This document shows positions 16,199 to 23,051 of a stretch of 64,000 bases of DNA, in pieces. This DNA is from Solirubrobacter phytolaccae (GTDB lineage Bacteria > Actinomycetota > Thermoleophilia > Solirubrobacterales > Solirubrobacteraceae), in contig NZ_JAPDDP010000023.1 of assembly GCF_027587195.1 (NCBI RefSeq), positions 1-64,000 of the forward strand, given 5' to 3'. The notes under the pieces were generated by a model. It was not told the DNA's origin. It ran no database searches and saw only the letters and a list, made by a program, of their open reading frames with translations. How positions within the stretch are numbered: position 1 is the first letter of the stretch; every line of letters begins with the position of its first letter. The position numbers and the translations under genes are program-made.

Positions 16199-18337
16199 CT
16201 ACGTGTAGACCTTCTTCTCGTAGTCCTCGAGCATGCGCCCGGCGCCGAACTCCGGCCCGAGCGTGCGCAGCGAGCGGCGGATGCGGGCGACCCAGTCGCG
16301 CGGGATGCCGTCGCCGCTGGCCTTGTAGAACTCGGGCGCGACCTCTTCCTCCAGCAGCCGGAAGAGCTCGTGCGCGTGACGGGCGTCCTGCGCGCCGTGG
16401 TCGGGGTCGACGTCGCCGGACAGCGCCCAGCCGTTGTGGCCGTCGTAGCCCTCCGCCCACCAGCCGTCGAGCACGGACAGCTGCAGGCCGCCGTTGACCG
16501 CGTTCTTCATGCCGGACGTGCCGGAGGCCTCCAGCGGCGGGCGCGGGAGGTTGATCCAGACGTCGCAGCCGCGGACGAGGTGCGCTGCCATGCGCAGGTC
16601 GTAGTCGTCCAGGTAGGCGACGCGGCCGGCGAAGCCCGGCGCGTGCTTCATGGAGAACAGGCCCTGGACGAGGGACTTGCCGGCGTCGTCGCGCGGGTGC
16701 GCCTTGCCGGCCAGCAGCACCTGGATCGGGCGGTCGCCGCCGACGACGCGGATCGCGCGCTCGACGTCCTGCAGGAGCAGGTTCAGCCGCTTGTAGGTGG
16801 CGAGCCGGCGGGCGAAGCCGATCGTCAGCACGTCGGGGTCGAAGCTCGCGGCGGCCTCCGCGTACGGCCGCGGTTCGTCGCGTGCGAGGCGGTCGACGAC
16901 GGCGCGATGGCGGACGTACTCGATCAGCTCGGCGCGCTGCTGGTGGCGGACGTCCCACAGCTCCTTGGCGGGGATGTCGTCGACCGGCGCCCAGGTCGCG
17001 GGGTCGGTCGCGCGGTCCAGCCAGTCCTCACCCAGGTGCTTGTTGAGGAGGTTCCAGATCGGCTTGCCGAGCCAGGTCGGGATGTGCACGCCGTTGGTGA
17101 CGTAGGTGATCGGGACGTCGTCGACGGCCTTGTCGGGCCACATCGCCTGCCACATCTCGCGGGCGACCTCGCCGTGGCGGCGGGCGACGCCGTTGGCGGC
17201 ACGGCTCGTGCGCAGCGCGAACTGGGTCACGCCGAACGGCTCGGCCTCCTCCTCCGGGTTGGTGCGGCCGAGGCTGATGATCTCCGACGCCTCGACGCCG
17301 AGCGTGCCCGCCATGTGCTCGAGCACGGTCTCGACCTGCGAGGCCGGGTAGGTGTCGTTGCCCGCCGGGACCGGCGTGTGCGTCGTGAAGATCGTCCGCT
17401 TGCGGGCGACCTCCAGCGCGGCGCCGAGCGTGCCGTGCCCGCTGTACTCGCGCTTCGCGAGCTCCAGCGAGGCGAACGCGGCGTGGCCCTCGTTCAGGTG
17501 CACGATGCTCGGGTCGATGTTCATCGCCTCGAGCGCGCGCACGCCGCCGATGCCGAGCAGCAGGTACTGGGCGAGGCGCGTGTCCTCGTCGCCGATGTAC
17601 AGGCGCGAGGTGATCCAGCGCGCCGACTCCGAGTTCTCGGGCCGCTCCGCGTCGAGCAGGTAGAGCGGCACACGGCCGACGTTCGTGCGCCACACCTGGG
17701 CGACGACTGCCTCGGTGCCGATCGTGACGCTGACCGTGATCGGCTCCCCGTCATCACCGGTGACGAGCGCCGCGGGCAGGCGGTCCGGGTCGGTGTCGAC
17801 CCAGTACTCGTGCTGCCAGCCGCGGTTGTCGATCCGCTGGCGGAAGTAGCCGTGGCGGTACAGGAGGCCGATCGCGACCAGCGGCCAGGCGCGGTCGGAG
17901 GCCTCTTTGAGGATGTCGCCGGCGAGGGCACCGAGGCCGCCCGAGTAGATCGGGAACGAGCCGTGGAAGCCGTACTCGGCGGAGAAGTACGCGATCGGGC
18001 GGTCGGTCGTCGCGGGGCCGTCGTGGGCCGGGCGGTTGAGGTCGGCGCTCACGCGCTCCTCGACCGCGGCGGCCCGCTCGAGCAGCGCCGCGTCCTCCGA
18101 CGCGGCGATCAGCCGCTCGGTCGCGGCCTCCTGCAATTGCTTGACCGGGTTCTCGGCGACTTTCTCCCAGCGATCGGGATCGATGTCGCGGAAGACGTCG
18201 GGGCCGTCCGGGTCCCAAGCCCAGCGGTAGTTGTAGGCGAGACGGGCGAAGACGCCCAGGCTGTCTGGAAGACGTGTGGCGAGGGCCTGGGCGGCTCGCT
18301 CAAGGTCGCGGCTGCCTGCTTGCACGTGGGCCAGCAT
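16199..18337 (-). CDS. glgP: Alpha-glucan (glycogen/maltodextrin) phosphorylase, GT35
   Basis: This 712-residue enzyme cleaves alpha-1,4-glucans with phosphate to give glucose-1-phosphate. It belongs to the shorter phosphorylase type found in Thermotoga and many actinobacteria. The N-terminus has the LAYNYRWAWDPDG block; IAYFSAEYGFHGSFPIYSGGLG (in part AEYGFHGSFPIYSGGLG) forms the donor-site region. HLNEGHAAF and FTTHTPVPAGND follow, and the PLP-binding lysine lies in EASGTSGMKNAVNG at about residue 611. It is expected in the cytoplasm. The product would enter the glycolysis/pentose-phosphate genes further along the window. The start at ATG 18337 has no Shine-Dalgarno. The gene is divergent from a small zinc-finger-like gene. 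Confidence 0.92.
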   Translation of the reverse strand: MLAHVQAGSRDLERAAQALATRLPDSLGVFARLAYNYRWAWDPDGPDVFRDIDPDRWEKVAENPVKQLQEAATERLIAASEDAALLERAAAVEERVSADLNRPAHDGPATTDRPIAYFSAEYGFHGSFPIYSGGLGALAGDILKEASDRAWPLVAIGLLYRHGYFRQRIDNRGWQHEYWVDTDPDRLPAALVTGDDGEPITVSVTIGTEAVVAQVWRTNVGRVPLYLLDAERPENSESARWITSRLYIGDEDTRLAQYLLLGIGGVRALEAMNIDPSIVHLNEGHAAFASLELAKREYSGHGTLGAALEVARKRTIFTTHTPVPAGNDTYPASQVETVLEHMAGTLGVEASEIISLGRTNPEEEAEPFGVTQFALRTSRAANGVARRHGEVAREMWQAMWPDKAVDDVPITYVTNGVHIPTWLGKPIWNLLNKHLGEDWLDRATDPATWAPVDDIPAKELWDVRHQQRAELIEYVRHRAVVDRLARDEPRPYAEAAASFDPDVLTIGFARRLATYKRLNLLLQDVERAIRVVGGDRPIQVLLAGKAHPRDDAGKSLVQGLFSMKHAPGFAGRVAYLDDYDLRMAAHLVRGCDVWINLPRPPLEASGTSGMKNAVNGGLQLSVLDGWWAEGYDGHNGWALSGDVDPDHGAQDARHAHELFRLLEEEVAPEFYKASGDGIPRDWVARIRRSLRTLGPEFGAGRMLEDYEKKVYT

Positions 18338-18380
18338 AGGTCTTTAGCTTCCCTTCTGGCCTGCCGATAAGCTTGCAGGT

Positions 18381-18410
18381 GCTGATCGAGCGCCACATAG
18401 CGCTCTCAGC
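18381..18410 (+). promoter_or_regulatory. 5' leader stem-loop before the double-CxxC microprotein
   Basis: GCTGA-TC-GAGCGC-CACATA-GCGCTC-TCAGC forms an 11-bp stem with a 2-nt bulge. It ends 9 nt before the strong Shine-Dalgarno of the small ORF at 18431. TAAGCT at 18368-18373 is a possible -10. Confidence 0.45.
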
Positions 18411-18430
18411 GTGATGAAAGGAGGATCTAA

Positions 18431-18538
18431 ATGAGGATCCTGTGCCTTCGCTGTCTTCGGCTGTGGCCGGAGGCGCGCGTTGCAGAGCGGGCAGGTTGCC
18501 CGCATTGCGGCGGCGCCCTCGACGACACGCCTCGTTAG
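18431..18538 (+). CDS. 35-residue double-CxxC zinc-ribbon-like microprotein
   Basis: This short gene encodes 35 residues and is easily missed. It is preceded by AAAGGAGGATC, one of the best Shine-Dalgarno sequences in the window (GGAGG at 18420-18424, 6 nt from ATG). Two CxxC knuckles, CLRC at residues 5-8 and CPHC at 23-26, are 14 residues apart, the layout of a treble-clef or zinc ribbon. The rest is basic with a short acidic tail (ALDDTPR). Its end overlaps the convergent methyltransferase stop by 4 bp. It is divergent from glgP. Function is unknown; nucleic-acid binding or a protein-interaction zinc finger would be usual for this size. The coding call rests on ribosome site plus cysteine pattern. 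Confidence 0.65.
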   Translation: MRILCLRCLRLWPEARVAERAGCPHCGGALDDTPR

Positions 18539-19026
18539 AACGCGACGCCGGGCGGCTCCGATAGCCGCCCGGCGAACAAGCTCTCGTGTCTGAGGAGCTG
18601 CTGCTTCGTCGGGAGTCCGCCGGCGTAGCCCGTCAGGCTGCCGTTCGTTCCCACCACCCGGTGGCAGGGGACGATGATCGAGATCGCGTTGCGGCCGTTC
18701 GCGCGACCCACGGCTCGTGGTGCGCTGCCCAGCTCGCGAGCGATCTCCCCGTACGTGGCGGTCTCGCCGAAGGGGATGGTGCGTAGCCGGGCCCAGACGG
18801 CGCGCTCGAACGGCGTGCCCCGCTCGTGCAGCGGCAGCTCGAACGTCTGCCGGGTGCCGGCGAAGTACTCGTCGAGTTGCTCGCGGACGGCGCCGAACGT
18901 CTCGTCCCGCGGTGCTTCAGTCGCCGCGTAGAGCCGGTGCTCGGCCGTGTAGAGCGCGGTCAGGCCGCCCTCGTCGACCGTCACGTGGAGCGGGCCGATC
19001 GGACTCTGGAGCAGTGCAGTGTGCAT
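18535..19026 (-). CDS. ogt: Methylated-DNA--[protein]-cysteine S-methyltransferase
   Basis: This 163-residue repair protein removes O6-alkyl groups from guanine onto its own cysteine, in one irreversible turnover. The active site PCHRVVG (Cys121) is intact. It is preceded by the RAVGRANGRN DNA-binding wing and followed by GSLTGYAGGLPTKQQLLRHE, all typical of the C-terminal domain. The N-terminal domain is the short ribonuclease-like one of Ogt/YbaZ-type enzymes. No AdaA/AlkA partner is adjacent. ATG 19026 is the only reasonable start; no strong Shine-Dalgarno is seen. Confidence 0.95.
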   Translation of the reverse strand: MHTALLQSPIGPLHVTVDEGGLTALYTAEHRLYAATEAPRDETFGAVREQLDEYFAGTRQTFELPLHERGTPFERAVWARLRTIPFGETATYGEIARELGSAPRAVGRANGRNAISIIVPCHRVVGTNGSLTGYAGGLPTKQQLLRHESLFAGRLSEPPGVAF

Positions 19027-19042
19027 GACCCGTGAAACGCGA

Positions 19043-19070
19043 CTGGACCCCTAGGTGTGAGGGGTAGAAT
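19043..19070 (+). promoter_or_regulatory. Candidate infA promoter
   Basis: A -35-like CTGGAC (19043-19048) and -10-like TAGAAT (19065-19070) are separated by 16 bp and point at infA. The predicted leader would be about 60 nt, ending in a GAAAGG ribosome site. Confidence 0.5.
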
Positions 19071-19136
19071 GAATATCTCCAGCGGCAGCCGCGTCTCCGC
19101 GCGCCCGCATTACCTCACCACGCATGAAAGGCGTTT

Positions 19137-19355
19137 ATGGCAGTAGAGCAGAAGCTAGAGATCGACGGCGAGGTCACTGAAGCCCTCCCGAACCTGCTGT
19201 TCCGCGTCAAGCTCGAGAACGATCACGAGCTCCTCGCGCACCTGGCCGGCAAGATGCGCCGGTTCCGCATCCGCGTGCTTCCGGGCGACAAGGTCCGGGT
19301 CGAGGTCTCGCCTTACGACCTCAACCGCGGGCGCATCGTCTACCGCTACAAGTAG
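19137..19355 (+). CDS. infA: Translation initiation factor IF-1
   Basis: This 72-residue S1/OB-fold protein binds the 30S A site during initiation. The sequence is a full-length IF-1, including the closing signature [15 protein letters not shown]. Its N-terminus ([13 protein letters not shown]) differs from the common MAKEDxIEVEG. It stands alone here rather than in the usual cluster with rpmJ, rpsM and rpsK. This may therefore be a second, specialised IF-1 or a relocated single copy. ATG 19137 follows GAAAGG at a short distance. Confidence 0.95.
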   Translation: MAVEQKLEIDGEVTEALPNLLFRVKLENDHELLAHLAGKMRRFRIRVLPGDKVRVEVSPYDLNRGRIVYRYK

Positions 19356-19365
19356 GCCGTAGGCG

Positions 19366-19743
19366 CTACACCGCGCCGCTCATCGCCGCGCCGAGGCCAT
19401 TGGCCTTGGCCGCGACGAAGCGGACGCGCGGGTACTTGTCCGCGACCGGCGCCACCGCCGTGCGCCGGTCCACGCCGACGGTCACGACCGTGTCGTAGCC
19501 GCGAGCGGCAAGCATGTGGATGACGCCGAGCTGCTCGGCGTTCGTCTTCACGACCTTCAGGTCGGAGCCGGTCGCATCCGCGACCGCGTGGGCGCTCGCG
19601 AGCGCCGCCTTGTCCGTCGCGGCTGAGCCGGCGACCACGATCGCGCCCTTGGACCGGTTGTCCTCGGGACTCGCGATCGCAGAGCCCGCGAACACCGCGA
19701 GCACGCCCGCCACGGCGGCGAGCTTCATCTGGATCCTGTTCAT
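19366..19743 (-). CDS. Secreted half-size BMP/PnrA-like lobe protein
   Basis: This 125-residue exported protein begins with a signal peptide (MNRIQMKLAAVAGVLAVFAGSAIAS, about 25 residues, given here as MKLAAVAGVLAVFAGSAIA). The mature part has alternating strands and helices ending in AARGYDTVVTVGVDRRTAVAPVA and KYPRVRFVAA. That matches the first lobe of Med/BMP-type nucleoside-binding proteins, where 'GYDLVIGVG...A..YPDVKF' is characteristic. Full BMP proteins are about 330 residues, so the second lobe, and probably classical ligand closure, is missing. No transporter is adjacent. ATG 19743 is preceded by TATGCT and a 7-nt gap. Confidence 0.6.
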   Translation of the reverse strand: MNRIQMKLAAVAGVLAVFAGSAIASPEDNRSKGAIVVAGSAATDKAALASAHAVADATGSDLKVVKTNAEQLGVIHMLAARGYDTVVTVGVDRRTAVAPVADKYPRVRFVAAKANGLGAAMSGAV

Positions 19744-19750
19744 ACGAATG

Positions 19751-19779
19751 AGCATAATACGTATGACTTCGACGTTCAA
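19751..19779 (-). promoter_or_regulatory. Promoter with -35 and -10 for leaderless BMP-like gene
   Basis: On the minus strand TTGAAC (19774-19779), 17 bp, and TATGCT (19751-19756) precede the ATG by 7 nt. This is one of the few leaderless-type starts here with a recognisable -35. Confidence 0.6.
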
Positions 19780-19837
19780 GGCGAGAACTTGAGGTTGCGC
19801 GGGTCTTAACGCGCGGCGAGCCCTCGCGTGGCAGACG

Positions 19838-19993
19838 GCGATGTTCGTTTTGCATCGCGGAACGAGCCCGAGCGAATCGCCCGACGGGGAACGCAACGCG
19901 TTCCACAGTCCGGGGAACCCGGCTCATTGGCACATGAGCGCGCCCGCCCCGACGGGTCAAGCGGGCTCGCCGCGAAGCGCGAGTTCGCTTGAC
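19838..19993. other. Intergenic stretch with five consecutive stem-loops (possible structured RNA)
   Basis: No ORF is credible in 19780-20018. Five perfect inverted repeats follow one another: GCGATG/CATCGC (19838-19858), GGAACGC/GCGTTCC (19888-19904), CCGGG/CCCGG (19910-19922), GCTCAT/ATGAGC (19922-19939), and GTCAAGCG/CGCTTGAC (19956-19993), the last with an inner CTCGC/GCGAG. A longer-range pair, CGCGGCGAGCCC (19812-19823) with GGGCTCGCCGCG (19963-19974), could close the whole. It matches no RNA class I know. It lies downstream of the LacI gene. Confidence 0.4.
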
Positions 19994-20018
19994 GCGGCGG
20001 CCGCGGGTGTGCTCGCCG

Positions 20019-21014
20019 TTAGCGCGGCGGGGCGGTCGACTCGCGCACGGTCAGCGAGACCGGCATGACCTGCTCGGCCGGGACGGGCTCGCCCGCGAGG
20101 TCGGCGGCCAGCGCCGAGAAGGCCAGGGCGCCGAGTCGTTCCGCGTCGACCGCGACCGTCGTCAGAGGCGGCGCGAGCACCCGCGCGAAGTCCAGGTCGT
20201 CGAAGCCCACGACCGAGAGGTCGCCCGGAATCGACAGGCCACGCTCGCGGGCCGCCATGTAGACGCCGCCCGCGAGGATGTCGTCGTCGCAGAACACCGC
20301 CGTGACGTCCTCGTCCAGCATCGGCGCCGCGGCGGTCTTCGCGCCCTCGAAGTTGAACGGGGCCGCGACGGTCGGGACGTCGTCGCCGAGGCGGGCACGC
20401 ATGCGGTCGCGGCGCAGGTCGAAGGTCGGCGCGTCGAAGTTGGAGGCCACGTGGCCGATCTTCGTGTGGCCGAGCGACTGGAGGTGGTCGATCGCGCAGT
20501 CCACGCCCGCTTCGACGTCCAGGCGCACGACCGGGAACTTGCCGCCGGGGGTCATCTCGATCTGGATCGCGTGCTCGCTCGCGCCCGGGGGGAGGTCGGC
20601 CTCGAACAGGAGCAGGCCGTCGGCGGGGCCGGCGAGGAGCGCCTCGACGGAAGCCGCCTCCCAGGCGCGGTTGTTGCCGATGTCGACGAGGACGACCGTG
20701 TAGCCCGCCTCCTGGGCGGAGCGCTGGGCGCCGCGCAGGACACGGCCGAAGAACGGGTTCGTGATGTCCGGGACGACGAGCGCGACGCTGCGGGCGACGC
20801 CGGTGCGCAGCGCGCGGGCGGCGACGTTCGGCCGGTAGCCGAGCTCGGCGGCGGCCGCGCGGACGGCTTCCTCGGTGCGCGCGGAGATGCGGCCGCGGGC
20901 CTTCCCCGAGAGGACGAGCGAGACCGTCGACTGCGAGACGCCGGCACGGCGGGCGACGTCGACGCTGGTGACGCGTGGAGGAGCGGAGATCTCCGCAATG
21001 CTAGGGGTGTGCAC
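20019..21014 (-). CDS. LacI-family transcriptional regulator
   Basis: This 331-residue regulator has the LacI N-terminal helix-turn-helix and hinge (VTSVDVARRAGVSQSTVSLVL; residues about 15-36) and a periplasmic-binding-like effector domain (SVALVVPDITNPFFGRVLRG; VVGFDDLDFARVLAPPLTTV). Such proteins usually bind sugars or nucleosides and control nearby catabolic genes. The divergent methyltransferase and PEP-mutase-like genes are the obvious candidates. GTG 21014 is the nearest possible start. It overlaps the divergent GTG at 21009 inside GTGCAC, and no Shine-Dalgarno is visible. A frame extending further upstream would run through the methyltransferase and lacks family similarity. Confidence 0.88.
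   Translation of the reverse strand: MHTPSIAEISAPPRVTSVDVARRAGVSQSTVSLVLSGKARGRISARTEEAVRAAAAELGYRPNVAARALRTGVARSVALVVPDITNPFFGRVLRGAQRSAQEAGYTVVLVDIGNNRAWEAASVEALLAGPADGLLLFEADLPPGASEHAIQIEMTPGGKFPVVRLDVEAGVDCAIDHLQSLGHTKIGHVASNFDAPTFDLRRDRMRARLGDDVPTVAAPFNFEGAKTAAAPMLDEDVTAVFCDDDILAGGVYMAARERGLSIPGDLSVVGFDDLDFARVLAPPLTTVAVDAERLGALAFSALAADLAGEPVPAEQVMPVSLTVRESTAPPR
20983..20996. promoter_or_regulatory. Perfect palindrome, candidate LacI operator
   Basis: GCGGAGATCTCCGC lies directly before the AATGCT -10-like box (20997-21002) of the divergent methyltransferase gene, and inside the first codons of lacI. The position suits repression of the methyltransferase operon. The central AT is unlike the usual LacI-family CG centre. 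Confidence 0.4.
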
Positions 21015-21635
21015 GATCTTGTGGAGGAAGTCGTCGGCGTCGCGGGGCGCGACCTGGCGTTGCTGCGGCCGCGCGACGCCGAGGCGCTGATCAGCGAAGA
21101 GGCGTTCGCGCACGACGAGTTCCTGCCCTATTGGGCGGATCTCTGGCCGAGCGCGCTCGCGCTCTCACGGGTGGTCGCCGCCCGGGCGCTGCGCGGCGCG
21201 CGCACGTTGGAGCTCGGGTGCGGGCTCGGCCTCGTGAGCCTCGCGGCGGCGGCCGCGGGAGGCCGGGTGACGGCGACCGACTGGGCGCCCGACTCGATCG
21301 CGCTGCTCGAGCGCAACGCCAAGCGCAACGGGCTCACGCTCGAAGCGCTGTGCGTCGACTGGAGCGCGCCGGACGCGATCGTGGCTCGCGCGCCGTGGGA
21401 CCTCGTGCTGGCGAGCGACGTCCTCTACGAGCCGCGCAACGGCATCGCGCTGCTGCCGCTGCTGCCCCGCCTGATCGACGCGCGCGGCGAGATCTGGCTG
21501 GCCGACCCCGGCCGCGAGCATGCCGGCCCGTTCCTGGAGCGCGCGGCCGAGACGTTCACGATCGAGACGCGCAAGGCGAAGGAGATCCCCCAGGGCGCGA
21601 TCCACAAGATGCGTGTGGCAGGCTCCCGTCCATGA
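21009..21635 (+). CDS. Class I SAM-dependent methyltransferase (METTL21/Nnt1-like)
   Basis: This 208-residue Rossmann methyltransferase has motif I LELGCGLGLVSLAAA (residues about 67-80), an acidic TATDW second strand, and the post-II motif WDLVLASDVLYEP. The last is typical of the lysine-methyltransferase-like METTL21/nicotinamide N-methyltransferase group. The N-terminus HDEFLPYWADLWPSALALSRVV is also typical of that group. The substrate, protein or small molecule, is unknown. GTG 21009 is preceded by AATGCT and a 6-nt gap. The stop overlaps the next ATG (ATGA), so it is co-translated with the PEP-mutase-like gene. It is probably controlled by the divergent LacI protein. Confidence 0.85.
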   Translation: MHDLVEEVVGVAGRDLALLRPRDAEALISEEAFAHDEFLPYWADLWPSALALSRVVAARALRGARTLELGCGLGLVSLAAAAAGGRVTATDWAPDSIALLERNAKRNGLTLEALCVDWSAPDAIVARAPWDLVLASDVLYEPRNGIALLPLLPRLIDARGEIWLADPGREHAGPFLERAAETFTIETRKAKEIPQGAIHKMRVAGSRP

Positions 21636-22396
21636 CGCAGCGAGAGAAAGCCGAAGAGCTGCGCCGCCTGCACGCGGCGCCCGAGCCGCTGGTCCTCGTC
21701 AACGCCTGGGACGCCGTGAGCGCCCGCGTGGTCGCCGACGCCGGCGCGAAGGCGATCGCCACCGCGAGCTGGTCGATCGCCGCCTCGCGTGGCTACGGGG
21801 ACGGCGAGCAGATCCCGCTCGACCAGATGCTCGACGCGATCGGGATCGTCGCCCGCGCCGTCGAGCTGCCCGTCAGCGCGGACCTGGAGCGGGGCTTCGG
21901 CGACGCCGGCGCCACGGTCGCCCGCGCGATCGAGGCGGGCGCGGTCGGCTGCAACCTGGAGGACTCCACCGCCGACGGCACGCTCGAGCCGATCGAGGAG
22001 CACGTCGCGAACGTGCAAGCCGCCCGCGCGGCGGGTGAGGCGGCCGGCGTCCCGATCGTCATCAACGCCCGCACCGACGTCTTCCTGCAGGGCGGCGAGT
22101 TCGACGACGCCGTCGAACGGGCCCGCGCCTACCTGGCCGCCGGCGCCGACGTGATCTTCGTCCCGGGCGTCAACGACGTCGAGCGGCTCGAGCAGCTGGT
22201 GATCAAGATCCGCGGCCCGATCAGCGTGTTCGGCAGCGCCGCCGGACCCACGCTGGACGAGCTCGCCCGCCTCGGCATCCCGCGCGTGAGCTACGGCCCC
22301 GGACCGCTCGGCTCAGCGATGGCCGCGCTCGGCCGCACCGCCAAGACCCTGCTCGGCGGCGGCGAACCACCCGCGGACCTCGCGAACCGCCCGTAG
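21632..22396 (+). CDS. Isocitrate lyase/PEP mutase-superfamily enzyme
   Basis: This 254-residue TIM-barrel enzyme belongs to the ICL/PEP mutase family, whose members cleave or rearrange C-C or C-P bonds of 2-oxo or hydroxy acids. Visible blocks are LVLVNAWDAVSARVV, SADLERGFGD (metal-binding Asp), VGCNLEDS, INARTDVFL and DVIFVPGV. The gated-loop signature KKCGH of true isocitrate and methylisocitrate lyases is absent. An oxaloacetate-decarboxylase-like or carboxyphosphonoenolpyruvate-mutase-like role is therefore more likely; the exact reaction is open. It follows the methyltransferase with an ATGA overlap. Confidence 0.85.
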   Translation: MTQREKAEELRRLHAAPEPLVLVNAWDAVSARVVADAGAKAIATASWSIAASRGYGDGEQIPLDQMLDAIGIVARAVELPVSADLERGFGDAGATVARAIEAGAVGCNLEDSTADGTLEPIEEHVANVQAARAAGEAAGVPIVINARTDVFLQGGEFDDAVERARAYLAAGADVIFVPGVNDVERLEQLVIKIRGPISVFGSAAGPTLDELARLGIPRVSYGPGPLGSAMAALGRTAKTLLGGGEPPADLANRP

Positions 22397-22408
22397 TTGC
22401 CGGGTCAA

Positions 22409-22427
22409 TAAACGTCCAGGACGTTTA
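22409..22427. terminator. Bidirectional hairpin between convergent genes
   Basis: TAAACGTCC-A-GGACGTTTA has nine-base perfect arms with terminal T/A runs. It lies between the PEP-mutase-like stop and the XRE gene, whose TAA is inside the stem. Confidence 0.5.
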
Positions 22428-22982
22428 AGAAGTGACGAGCAGCGCGCGGGTGTTCGTGCCGCCCGCGCGACGCAGGCGGTGCGGGATCGCGCCGTCGAAG
22501 CGGAGCGTGTCGCCCTCTTCGAGCTTCTGGACCGTGCCGTCGAGGTCGACCTCGAGTGAGCCGCGGGCGACGTAGATCGCGACCTCGCCGCGCGTGACCG
22601 TCGGCTCCGCGGGCCAGCGCCGGCCGGGAGCCGACCACTCGCGCAGGGACGGCGCGCCCGGGTCTCCCGGCAGCTCGCGGAACACGTCGCCACCGCGGTC
22701 GTCCACCGCGCCCTCGTCGCGGCGGACGATCCGCACGGCGTCGCCGCGGCGGGGCGGCGCCCACAGGTGCGCCACGGACACGTCCAGGGCGGCCGCGATC
22801 CGCTCGACCGAGCCGACGCTCGGCCGCGCGAGCCCGCGCTCGACCTGCGAGAGGAAGGGATGTGAGAGCCCGGCCAAGCGGCCGAGGCCCTTGAGCGTCA
22901 GCCCACGTTCCCGGCGCAGCGAACGAACGCGGGCGCCGAGGTCCGTCTCAAAACCATTGGTGGAAGCAGCGTCACTAAGCAC
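22425..22982 (-). CDS. XRE-family regulator with C-terminal cupin domain
   Basis: This 185-residue regulator has an N-terminal helix-turn-helix (about residues 14-70; LTLKGLGRLAGLSHPFLSQVERG). The C-terminal cupin beta-barrel (about 105-183) includes GEVAIYVARGSLEVDL, LEEGDTLRFDGAIPHRLRR and a final LLVTS. XRE-cupin proteins usually control nearby amino-acid, polyamine or sugar-acid genes, with the cupin as sensor. GTG 22982 has TAGTCT eight bases upstream and no Shine-Dalgarno. The target is not obvious; the neighbouring ABC ATPase lies upstream on the same strand and the M20 hydrolase beyond it is divergent. Bases 22983-23051 hold only its promoter region. Confidence 0.88.
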   Translation of the reverse strand: MLSDAASTNGFETDLGARVRSLRRERGLTLKGLGRLAGLSHPFLSQVERGLARPSVGSVERIAAALDVSVAHLWAPPRRGDAVRIVRRDEGAVDDRGGDVFRELPGDPGAPSLREWSAPGRRWPAEPTVTRGEVAIYVARGSLEVDLDGTVQKLEEGDTLRFDGAIPHRLRRAGGTNTRALLVTS

Positions 22983-23051
22983 CGTCTTTCAGACTAACGC
23001 CTGACGCGACGAAAACTGTCACCTCGCCACAACCTGGGCTTTTGATCAGAC

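Noticed and set aside
19956-19993. Possible tRNA because of GAGTTCGCTTGAC and a long stem
   Set aside because: No acceptor stem, anticodon arm or CCA-proximal T-loop consensus (GTTCRANNC) can be laid out.
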